5,690 nt of DNA from Bacteroidales bacterium (lineage in GTDB: Bacteria > Bacteroidota > Bacteroidia > Bacteroidales > F082): contig JAOZNY010000190.1 in assembly GCA_029933565.1 (NCBI GenBank), forward strand, positions 1 through 5,690, read 5' to 3'. A program made the translations under genes and the position numbers. Position 1 is the stretch's first letter. Each line of letters opens with the position of its first letter. Shown one piece after another: positions 1-5,690 of the stretch. The notes under the pieces are model-generated. The model was given only the letters and a program-made list of their open reading frames with translations, searched no databases and was not told where the DNA came from.

Positions 1-9
1 TTTGATTTG

Positions 10-35
10 TCCGCCATAGCCTAAGCAACGGCGGA
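10..35. terminator. Palindrome after the adhesin gene; possible terminator or dispersed repeat
   Basis: TCCGCC (10-15) and GGCGGA (30-35) form a perfect 6-bp stem, and the 14-base interior is itself partly self-complementary, so the whole 26 bp is an imperfect palindrome. It begins one base beyond the adhesin stop codon (TAA, complement of 37-39). Read on the minus strand it is not followed by a T run. Read on the plus strand it is followed by a T-rich tract (36-48), so it fits better as a terminator for a convergent gene left of the window, or as a bidirectional one. GC-rich palindromes of this style recur between genes in Bacteroidota genomes, so it may also be a copy of a dispersed repeat. 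That last point rests on general recollection, not on a search. Confidence 0.4.
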
Positions 36-36
36 T

Positions 37-2439
37 TTATCTTTTTTCTAATTCTTCAATGCGTTTTTCCAACTTTTCGATTATTGCCTGCTGTTCCTGC
101 ACAGCTTTTACCAGTGGAGCGACAAATTCGGCATAACGCAAACCATAATGAGATTCCTTATTTTTTGGTTTATCCACCCCATGAAAATCAAACCCCAGTG
201 CATCGGCTGCCGCTTCCACTTCCTGTGCAATAAAACCTATTTGTACTTCCCGTGCTTTCAAACTTTCGCTTTCGGCAAGCCGTAAACTATCAGGTGTTCT
301 GTGAAACCCGGCAATGGCATCCATATCCAGATTATAAGTAACAGGGCGCAGTTTCAGTATAAAATCCAAGCCTGCCACATTTTCCTGCACATTAGTTTTA
401 AAACGGCCATCGCTTACATTGGTCCAGTCGGCAAAACCACCAATTGTTGAAACATAACTGTTACCTAAACGGATGGTATTGCTGGCTCCTGGTTCAGCAT
501 CATAACCCACTCCTGTTGAATTTTGGTAACTACTGCCATTAGAAAATGCTGAAACACCCAATGCAGTATTTTGACCTCCATCAGTATTTTTATGCAATGT
601 CCTAAAACCAATGGCTGTATTTTTATTCCCTGACGTATTGTTGTAAAGTGCCGAATCGCCAACAGCCGTATTTTTGTTGCCTTCGCTGTTGAAAAGTGAT
701 ACATAACCAATAGATGTATTGTATGAACCAAAACGACCCCCAGATGAGGATTGATATCCAACAGCTGTATTTTGAATTCCTGAAGTGGGTTCAGGAGCGG
801 CATAACCACAAAAATTCAATGCGTAATATCCAATAGCCACGTTACCTTTCTTGTCTGTGTTATGACGTAGTGCACTTTCACCAACGGCAACATTTTTGTC
901 ACCTGTTGTATTATTACGTAAGGCATCTTCCCCAACTGCAATGTTACTACTGCCGGTATTATTATGCAGACTGGATTCGCCAATGGAAATATTATCATTA
1001 CCAGCTGTACTGTTTCCTAATGCCTGATGACCAATCGCAATATTTGATTCACTCATTGTAACACTGGATAATGCCCAATGACCAATCGCAATATTTTGAG
1101 TCTTACCAAAACCGCCAATAAAAGAACCCAGAGCAGAATTCCCAATACCAATATTTAAATCTCCATGTGTATTGCTTTTCAATGTCTCAAAACCAATAGC
1201 TATATTATTAGCACCTGATGTATTGGATATAAGGGCCTCTTTACCAATTGCACAGTTGTTACCACCATTTATGTTAGCCATCAATGTATTAAAACCTACT
1301 GCTACATTATAATTAGTTGACAAATCATCATTAGCACCTGCACCTTCGCCCAGAAAAACAGACTTACCCGTTCCGGTTTGCGAAATATGCCCAACAACTT
1401 CCAGTTCAGCACCGGGTGTAGTTGTTCCTATACCTACGCTGTCAAAAGTGGTTGAAAGCAAATTGCCGTTAATATTCCATCCACCACCGTTCACTAAAGT
1501 ACCATCGGTCCATGTGGCATTGCCGGAAGCATCAGAAACCAGTATTTTTCCATCGGCTTCATTTCCATCTATAATTCTGACTACCCCGTTTTCAGAAACA
1601 GAAAAAGTCGACTGATTTGTCAGTGTTTCTTCCTTCATTTCCATTTCGTAAACCGAAACAAAATCATTGGTTGTTCCTTTGTTGTCGGTAATATTCAAAC
1701 GATAATAACGATAATGTGTGGTGTTTGAAAAATCGTAGGTTTTAATACCTGTTGCCGTCCACCCCTGGCCTGTTTGTGTATCGAGCACAGTCCATGAAAC
1801 TCCATCGTCGGAACCTTCAAAAGTCCAGTCGTTGGGGGAGTTGTCGTAGTTAACTACTGAGTTGTATGCAACTACATAGCGGGCAACACGTTTTTCATTT
1901 CCACTACCCAAATCGTAGCCAATCCATGCAGGCAGGTTGTCGTTGTTGCTCCAGTAAGTTGTAGATGTATTGTCAAAAGCCAGATTTGCCGGCTGCCCGG
2001 GATATTCTTCTGAAGCACTGGCTGTACCGCCTGTTGCCATATCGCTGCCATAGGTTCCAGTATGAATAATGGTTGCCACTTCAAACTTACCGCTTGGGTT
2101 GGAAGTGCCAATACCTACTCTGTAGTTGGTGTCGGCCACATCAATGGTAGTTCCTGTAAGTCCCCACAAAGAAGTCCCGCTTCTAAACTCTGTCCATTGG
2201 CTGCCATCCCAATACCAAAAAGCATTGGCAGTGGTATTGAAAACCATAAGGCTGGTAGCTGGGCTGGTGATTGCATTCATTTCGGTTTCGGTCATGCGTG
2301 GAATGAGCAGACCCTGATTAGTGGCACTCACATCCAATACAGCAGAGGGGTCTGGTGTGGTGTTGATGCCCACATTGTTTTGAGCAAGTAAACTAAACGT
2401 TAAAATACTAATTAATAGAGTAAATACAGTCGTCTTCAT
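37..2439 (-). CDS. Secreted tail-fibre/adhesin-like protein with F5/8C domain, YadA-head-like repeats and S74 intramolecular chaperone
   Basis: This is an 800-aa modular extracellular protein, probably a trimeric surface fibre. Residues 1-19 are a signal peptide (KTT, hydrophobic core, cleavage near LLA-Q). No lipobox and no C-terminal type IX sorting domain is seen. Residues 23-86 carry the VGINTTPDPSAVLDVS and GLLIPRMT modules typical of Bacteroidota fibre-like proteins, and VGIG-x-TP-like motifs recur at 108 and 335. Residues 133-268 resemble an F5/8 type C (discoidin) domain, with AFDNTSTTYWS, WIGYDLG and YYRLNI, and so perhaps bind glycans. Residues 378-654 are about fifteen NxAIGxxAL repeats. 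Residues 676-780 are a chaperone-of-endosialidase (S74) domain. SDGRFK at 676-681 keeps the Ser and the Lys five residues later that, in phage endosialidases, release the chaperone after trimer folding. GFIAQEVE is also present. Residues 776-800 are a charged coiled coil. The ATG at 2439 is chosen because the signal peptide follows it directly. The target ligand is unknown. The gene is visibly richer in G+C than the kinase gene. Confidence 0.9.
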   Translation of the reverse strand: MKTTVFTLLISILTFSLLAQNNVGINTTPDPSAVLDVSATNQGLLIPRMTETEMNAITSPATSLMVFNTTANAFWYWDGSQWTEFRSGTSLWGLTGTTIDVADTNYRVGIGTSNPSGKFEVATIIHTGTYGSDMATGGTASASEEYPGQPANLAFDNTSTTYWSNNDNLPAWIGYDLGSGNEKRVARYVVAYNSVVNYDNSPNDWTFEGSDDGVSWTVLDTQTGQGWTATGIKTYDFSNTTHYRYYRLNITDNKGTTNDFVSVYEMEMKEETLTNQSTFSVSENGVVRIIDGNEADGKILVSDASGNATWTDGTLVNGGGWNINGNLLSTTFDSVGIGTTTPGAELEVVGHISQTGTGKSVFLGEGAGANDDLSTNYNVAVGFNTLMANINGGNNCAIGKEALISNTSGANNIAIGFETLKSNTHGDLNIGIGNSALGSFIGGFGKTQNIAIGHWALSSVTMSESNIAIGHQALGNSTAGNDNISIGESSLHNNTGSSNIAVGEDALRNNTTGDKNVAVGESALRHNTDKKGNVAIGYYALNFCGYAAPEPTSGIQNTAVGYQSSSGGRFGSYNTSIGYVSLFNSEGNKNTAVGDSALYNNTSGNKNTAIGFRTLHKNTDGGQNTALGVSAFSNGSSYQNSTGVGYDAEPGASNTIRLGNSYVSTIGGFADWTNVSDGRFKTNVQENVAGLDFILKLRPVTYNLDMDAIAGFHRTPDSLRLAESESLKAREVQIGFIAQEVEAAADALGFDFHGVDKPKNKESHYGLRYAEFVAPLVKAVQEQQAIIEKLEKRIEELEKR
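478..1308 (-). repeat. Tandem YadA-head-like coding repeats, about 15 copies, mostly 48-51 bp
   Basis: Residues 378-654 of the adhesin-like protein repeat the pattern N-x-A-[IV]-G-x-x-[AT]-L-x-x-N-T-x-G-x-x, usually 16-17 residues, with some longer units (for example near residues 430-450 and 534-558). In adhesins of the YadA type such units stack as a left-handed beta-roll trimer, which suggests a rigid stalk or head here. Most copies have diverged at the DNA level. However, two neighbouring copies share an identical 19-base stretch (1027-1045 and 1078-1096, exactly 51 bp apart), which suggests fairly recent duplication or gene conversion. The array is in frame throughout and shows no interruption. 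Confidence 0.88.
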
Positions 2440-2466
2440 TATGTGACAGTTTTAGTGAATCTGCCC

Positions 2467-2474
2467 CAAAAGTA
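2467..2474 (-). promoter_or_regulatory. Putative Bacteroidota-type -7 box for the adhesin gene
   Basis: On the minus strand the bases read TACTTTTG, a full match to the Bacteroidota housekeeping -7 consensus TAnnTTTG. It ends 27 bp before the ATG at 2439, which would give a 5' untranslated leader of roughly 20-25 bases. The stretch where the -33 TTTG or TTG should lie (about 2490-2500) reads AGCAGAAAATC on the minus strand and has no match, which is what one expects of a promoter needing an activator. The leader is A-rich near the start codon with no clear Shine-Dalgarno sequence, as usual in this phylum. Confidence 0.55.
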
Positions 2475-2506
2475 TTTTTATAAGTTGATGATTTTCTGCT
2501 CTTTTG

Positions 2507-2536
2507 CTGAACGTAAGGGAAAAGTTGTTTAACGTT
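2507..2536 (-). promoter_or_regulatory. Putative LytTR-family operator: two 9-bp direct repeats, 12-bp spacer
   Basis: On the minus strand AACGTTAAA (2536-2528) is followed after exactly 12 bases by TACGTTCAG (2515-2507). The published LytTR-family site is a pair of imperfect direct repeats [TA][AC][CA]GTTN[AG][TG] separated by 12-13 bp. The promoter-proximal repeat matches at all nine positions, and the distal one matches at eight, differing only in the last base. The 21-bp period puts both repeats on the same DNA face. The proximal repeat lies 32 bp upstream of the -7 box, so the pair would sit near -45 to -75, a normal activator position. The adjacent gene encodes a LytTR regulator, the obvious candidate to bind here. 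Binding itself is inferred. Confidence 0.6.
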
Positions 2537-2561
2537 GGGGGTTTTTTGTTTATCGTTTTTT

Positions 2562-2660
2562 GACCCCACCTAAATCCTCCCCCGTGGGGAGGACTTTGGG
2601 GATGCTCCTTGATATTTTGGGAAGTTCCCACTCCCCTCCCCAATGAGCCGGGCCGGGGTC
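2562..2660. repeat. GC-rich intergenic inverted-repeat element with GACCCC/GGGGTC ends
   Basis: GACCCC (2562-2567) and GGGGTC (2655-2660) bracket about 99 bp that is far more G+C-rich than its T-rich left flank. Inside lie a perfect 8-bp hairpin, TCCTCCCC (2575-2582) with a 3-base loop and GGGGAGGA (2586-2593), and a 13-bp palindrome TGGGAAGTTCCCA (2618-2630). A pyrimidine-rich tract CTCCCCTCCCC (2631-2641) may pair with the GGGG near the right end. It starts 5 bp beyond the regulator's stop codon and could help end that transcript, although no T run follows on the minus strand. Wording such as 'CCTAAATCCTCCCC...GGGGAGGACTTTGG' resembles dispersed non-coding repeats I recall from many Bacteroidota genomes. 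No open frame across it looks like a real protein. It encodes no transposase, so if mobile it would depend on functions supplied elsewhere. Confidence 0.6.
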
Positions 2661-2664
2661 TATT

Positions 2665-3414
2665 TTACGCCGACATATACCTATTCAGAAATGGCTCTCT
2701 CCTACGATGTGAAACCGTCAATTCAATTTGATTATCGAGAATTACTGAGCCTCCAGCCTGTTTTTCGTAACTGATGATTTTGTCGAGATTTACTAGGTAG
2801 GATTTATGAATACGAAAAAAATTAAAAGCAGAAAGCATTTCGTCGTATTCCTTTAAAGGTTTTGAAACCAAAAATTTACTTTTATCCTTAAAATGAAAGC
2901 GGGTATAACTTCCCCCATCCGACTCACAGAAATAAATATCATCAATATCTACACATAAAATTGAACCGGAAGTTTTTAAAACGACTTTCTTTTTAGCATC
3001 ATTCGATTTCAGGTTAGAAAGCAATGCATCTAATTTCAAATTAACTTCCTCCATTTCAAAAGTTTTCTTTGCTTTATCGAGTGCCCTGAATAGTTCTGTT
3101 GAAACAATTGGTTTTAAAATATAGTCGATGGCACTAAACTTAAACGCCTGTATTGCAAAATCGGAATGGGCAGTTATAAAAATAATCCTGAAATCAACTT
3201 TTCCAATCTCTTCAAGTAGATTAAAAGCATTGCCATCGGGCATGTCGATATCAAGAAGAACAAGATCGGGCCGGTGTTTTTTAATTTGTTCAAGACCACT
3301 TTTTACATTGTGGGCTTCCCCTATAATTTCAAACTCTTGGGGAACAGACTCAACAATGCTACGGATTATTTTCCTGGCATTAGTTTCATCGTCAATAATA
3401 AGAGTTTTAACCAT
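2665..3414 (-). CDS. LytTR-type two-component response regulator
   Basis: This is a 249-aa cytoplasmic transcription regulator, full length for the LytR/AlgR family. Residues 1-120 are a receiver domain: acidic pair D8-D9, phospho-acceptor D55 in LVLLDIDMPDG, the conserved switch Thr T81 in IIFITAHSD, and K101 in YILKP. Residues 121-141 are a linker. Residues 142-245 are a LytTR DNA-binding domain with the family signatures IYFCESDGGSYTRFHF, FFRIHKSYLVNL and ELTVSHRRREPFL. LytTR domains bind paired direct repeats through a beta fold rather than helix-turn-helix. The ATG at 3414 is followed at once by the first receiver strand, so the start is secure. The gene begins 26 bp after the stop of the sensor kinase, which is its cognate partner by arrangement. 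A tandem LytTR-like site upstream of the adhesin gene is its most likely visible target. Confidence 0.96.
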   Translation of the reverse strand: MVKTLIIDDETNARKIIRSIVESVPQEFEIIGEAHNVKSGLEQIKKHRPDLVLLDIDMPDGNAFNLLEEIGKVDFRIIFITAHSDFAIQAFKFSAIDYILKPIVSTELFRALDKAKKTFEMEEVNLKLDALLSNLKSNDAKKKVVLKTSGSILCVDIDDIYFCESDGGSYTRFHFKDKSKFLVSKPLKEYDEMLSAFNFFRIHKSYLVNLDKIISYEKQAGGSVILDNQIELTVSHRRREPFLNRYMSA

Positions 3415-3440
3415 TCGTCTTTTTTATGCAATATTAAAAA

Positions 3441-5528
3441 TTAATCACTATCAATAGTAAAAGGGATAAGCATTTCTACCCTTGTTCCTATAGCATTTCC
3501 ATTTTCATCGGTTAAATCAAAATACTTAATACTAATATTCTGATCAGCCTTTTTATTAAGGTACATTAATCTTTCCTTAGTAATAGCAGTGGAAATTGAT
3601 TTGTGATTTTTTTTCTTTATTGAAGCAATTTCAGCAGCTTTTACCCTTCCCACTCCATTGTCGGAAACTATAATTTTGACATGTTGTTTTTCAAGTACGA
3701 AGTCTATTTTGATTAGACCATCTTTCTCGAGTTGATTAACTCCATGTTCTACAGCATTTTCAACAATTGGTTGTATAAGCATTGGGGGAATAAAAAAACT
3801 GTTGGACTGGATTTCATCATCCGCAATAATGGAATATTTGAATTTATTGTCGAAACGTGCTGATTGCAAACTCAAGTAATTTTCTAAAAACTCTATTTCA
3901 TCTTTAATTGAAATGGCATCGGCAGTTGAACTAACTAAAATAAATCTGATTAATCGTGAAAAACTACCAAGGTAATCACTGGCCAACAGTGTGGATTTTT
4001 CAAGAATAAACCTCTGCACGGCAGTAAGTGCATTAAAAATAAAATGCGGATTAATCTGGCTGCGCAAAAGTTTTTGTTCTAAACTTATTGTTCGTTGCAA
4101 ACTACTAAGTTTGTACTGTCGGAATATTAAAACCACTACCAGAATTATTAGTAAGCTCAACCCAAGAGCCCCCAAAAGAAAATACTTGGATTGCTGTGCT
4201 TCCAAATCCTTTATTTCATTCTCAAGTATAATTTTATCCAGTTCACCCTGCTTCTTTTCTACTTCATATTTTGCTTTAACTGCTGAATACTTTTTATGGT
4301 TTTCATCATTAAAAATACTGTCTTTAATAGTAACGTATTGATTGTAAAAAACTAAAGCCTCTGCATACTTATTGCTTTGCCGATATAATTCAGACAATGA
4401 TTTATAATTATCAAGTTGGTTTTCAACAGCATTAATTTTTTTAGAAATGTCGAGCGCTTTTAATAAATAGTGCTCTGCAAGTTTGTAGTCCTTCTTCGAT
4501 AAGTAAATTATGCCTAATTGCTGACTGGCAATAGAAGCACCGTATTGGTAATGGATTACTTCGCTTTGCGTAAGTGCTTTTTGAGAGTATTTCAAAGCAT
4601 TTGCCTGATTATTGGTTTTGATGTTTAAACTTCCAAGTTTGGAATAAACATTGGCAAGTACCGTTAAATCATCCAACTGCTTACTGACTTCGAGTGCTTT
4701 TAAGTAAAACTCTTCTGTATTTTTGTAGTAAGCCAGTTTACTATTTGCATCGCCTAAGCTGATTAATGCTTTTGCAGTTAAATATTGATCATTGTTTTCT
4801 ATTGAATACTGCAAGGCTTTCTCAAGAAACTTCATACCCTCTGCATAATCACCAATAATGCTGTAAATCCCGCCAATATTAATAAGCCCCGGAATTAACT
4901 TTTTCGTATCATCGTTTTTTTCCTTTAAATGGAAAGCCTGAATATAATAATCCAGAGCTGTTAACTCATCACCCAGCAAATAATAAACTCCTGCAATATT
5001 ATTTAGGAAAGATGCCTCGCTATGCACCCAATTATTCTTAATAGAAAGAGACAGTGCTAATTGATAATGCTGTAAAGCTTCAAAATAATTACCTGTTTTT
5101 ATACAAAGTCCGCCACAAAGTCCCGAAAAATAAGCAATGTCGTTATCAGTTTCAAGTTTTTGAGAAACACTAATTGCTTCGATTCCATATTTCAAACTAT
5201 TTTCAGAATCATTCTGGTAATCATAATTGTTAATGATTATTTCAAGGGCATTTAAAGAATTTCCCTCATTTCCTATTTCCTTTGAAATATCCAATAAATC
5301 AAAGGCATATTCAAGACTTTTAGTTTTATCAATTGTATCATAGGCTTTTGCCAGTTTTAAATATGCCGATGATTTATCTAATTGAGTGGATTGTGGATTG
5401 TTTGCTATTATTTCTAGACTATCAATGATTTGTTGCTGTGCAAAGTTTTCGAGTGTTATTAATGAAAAGAATAAAACAAAAAGTAACGTATAGCAAAAAC
5501 AAGTATTACGAATCAAAAGTTTTCTCAT
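3441..5528 (-). CDS. TPR-containing LytS-type sensor histidine kinase
   Basis: This is a 695-aa membrane sensor that autophosphorylates and passes the phosphate to the LytTR regulator encoded 26 bp downstream. Residues 1-31 are a signal peptide (KLLIR, then a hydrophobic core, cleavage after about NFAQ). Residues 40-400 hold roughly eight TPR-like units, recognisable from phrases such as GDYAEGMKFLEKAL and KDYKLAEHYLLKAL. They would lie in the periplasm and sense a peptide or protein partner. A charged helical stretch (413-448) leads to one membrane helix (449-469, YFLLGALGLSLLIILVVVLIF as its core, ends approximate). The kinase part is of the His_kinase/LytS class: phospho-acceptor H495 in QINPHFIFNAL, N-box N591 in IQPIVENAVEHG, and DNGVGR at 623-628. 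A TTG two codons upstream (5534) is also in frame, but the ATG at 5528 is preferred because it is a standard start and leaves the signal peptide intact. The signal sensed is unknown. Confidence 0.95.
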   Translation of the reverse strand: MRKLLIRNTCFCYTLLFVLFFSLITLENFAQQQIIDSLEIIANNPQSTQLDKSSAYLKLAKAYDTIDKTKSLEYAFDLLDISKEIGNEGNSLNALEIIINNYDYQNDSENSLKYGIEAISVSQKLETDNDIAYFSGLCGGLCIKTGNYFEALQHYQLALSLSIKNNWVHSEASFLNNIAGVYYLLGDELTALDYYIQAFHLKEKNDDTKKLIPGLINIGGIYSIIGDYAEGMKFLEKALQYSIENNDQYLTAKALISLGDANSKLAYYKNTEEFYLKALEVSKQLDDLTVLANVYSKLGSLNIKTNNQANALKYSQKALTQSEVIHYQYGASIASQQLGIIYLSKKDYKLAEHYLLKALDISKKINAVENQLDNYKSLSELYRQSNKYAEALVFYNQYVTIKDSIFNDENHKKYSAVKAKYEVEKKQGELDKIILENEIKDLEAQQSKYFLLGALGLSLLIILVVVLIFRQYKLSSLQRTISLEQKLLRSQINPHFIFNALTAVQRFILEKSTLLASDYLGSFSRLIRFILVSSTADAISIKDEIEFLENYLSLQSARFDNKFKYSIIADDEIQSNSFFIPPMLIQPIVENAVEHGVNQLEKDGLIKIDFVLEKQHVKIIVSDNGVGRVKAAEIASIKKKNHKSISTAITKERLMYLNKKADQNISIKYFDLTDENGNAIGTRVEMLIPFTIDSD

Positions 5529-5559
5529 GCTCAATAATACAACATTTTTAAAACTCTTC

Positions 5560-5690
5560 TCACGTTATTCTTCTCACTAAGCCCTCAAACCCTTCCAAAT
5601 CCATTGCCCCCACAATAAAATCTGCCTTTTCAAAATTTGCTTTGGCACCCGGTTTATTTGCCTGTTCCTTATTTCCAACCATTACAAATG
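5560..5690 (-). CDS. 3' end of an upstream gene, product not identified
   Basis: An open frame enters from the right edge and ends at TGA (complement of 5560-5562), giving the last 42 codons of a protein. It begins FVMVGNKEQANKPGAK and ends with ADFIVGAMDLEGFEGLVRRIT before the stop. The composition looks like a genuine protein end, and no stop interrupts the frame. The pattern of a VGN turn followed by an 'AD-x-I-V' strand and a final helix is loosely like the end of HAD-type phosphatases, but this is too weak for a name. An internal ATG could start a 40-codon peptide, which is less likely than a truncated gene. Only 31 bp separate it from the kinase start, so the three genes may share a transcript. 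No clear promoter is seen in that gap. Confidence 0.55.
   Translation of the reverse strand, partial: FVMVGNKEQANKPGAKANFEKADFIVGAMDLEGFEGLVRRIT

Noticed and set aside
465..998. Alternative-frame open frames on the minus strand inside the YadA-like repeats.
   Set aside because: They are shadows of the repeat array in another frame, and their apparent periodicity comes from the real coding repeats.
478..1308. Regular repeats considered as a CRISPR array.
   Set aside because: The units are diverged, translate in frame into NxAIG repeats, and lack identical repeats with unique spacers.
870..2391. Open frames on the plus strand opposite the adhesin gene (for example 2062-2391).
   Set aside because: They lie opposite a well-supported 800-codon gene and have no recognisable domain or start context.
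37..2439. Phage tail region or diversity-generating retroelement, suggested by the fibre-like protein.
   Set aside because: There are no other phage genes, no reverse transcriptase and no template/variable repeat pair in the window. The signal peptide argues for a secreted cellular protein.
2541..2562. Direct repeat GTTTTTTG (2541-2548 and 2555-2562) considered as a target-site duplication of the GC-rich element.
   Set aside because: Both copies are on the same side of the element, so they do not flank it. It is probably just part of a T-rich stretch.
2452..2643. A 63-codon minus-strand open frame across the adhesin upstream region.
   Set aside because: It runs through the GC-rich repeat, the operator-like repeats and the promoter box. 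Its composition is set by G/C runs and it resembles no protein.
3128..4341. Plus-strand open frames opposite the regulator and kinase genes.
   Set aside because: They are antisense shadows of conserved receiver and kinase domains, and are Ser/Cys/Ile-rich with no protein-like pattern.
5529..5600. A second LytTR site (AACGTGAGA, with AATGTTGTA 20 bp further on) and a -7-like TATTATTG upstream of the kinase gene.
   Set aside because: The first half-site breaks the GTT core and the spacing is off. The -7-like box has a mismatch and lies too close to the ATG. Not strong enough to claim autoregulation.

Overview
The window most likely comes from an AT-rich member of the Bacteroidota. Three observations support this. 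The sensor kinase has an N-terminal signal peptide and TPRs and is paired with a LytTR regulator. The surface protein has the 'VGIGTTxP...' and 'GLLIPRMT' modules common in secreted proteins of this phylum. One promoter box matches the Bacteroidota TAnnTTTG form, and no clear Shine-Dalgarno sequences are visible. I cannot name the genus. All recognisable genes are on the minus strand, so the window reads biologically from right to left.

Layout in transcription order: (1) 5690-5560, the last 42 codons of a gene that enters from outside the window, product not identified. (2) 5528-3441, a 695-aa sensor histidine kinase with signal peptide, periplasmic TPR array, one membrane helix and a LytS-type kinase domain. 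(3) 3414-2665, a 249-aa response regulator with receiver and LytTR DNA-binding domains, 26 bp after the kinase and surely in the same operon. (4) 2664-2440, an intergenic region holding a GC-rich inverted-repeat element of about 99 bp, then a pair of 9-bp direct repeats that fits the LytTR-family operator, then a promoter -7 box. (5) 2439-37, an 800-aa secreted tail-fibre or adhesin-like protein. It has a discoidin-like (F5/8 type C) domain, about 15 YadA-head-like repeats, and a C-terminal S74 'chaperone of endosialidase' domain. (6) 35-10, a palindrome directly after its stop codon.

The most interesting reading is that these parts form one unit. The TPR kinase senses something in the periplasm and phosphorylates the LytTR regulator. 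The regulator then binds the 21-bp-period direct repeat just upstream of the adhesin promoter, which has a good -7 box but no visible -33 box. The operator match is seen directly in the sequence. The regulatory link is inference.
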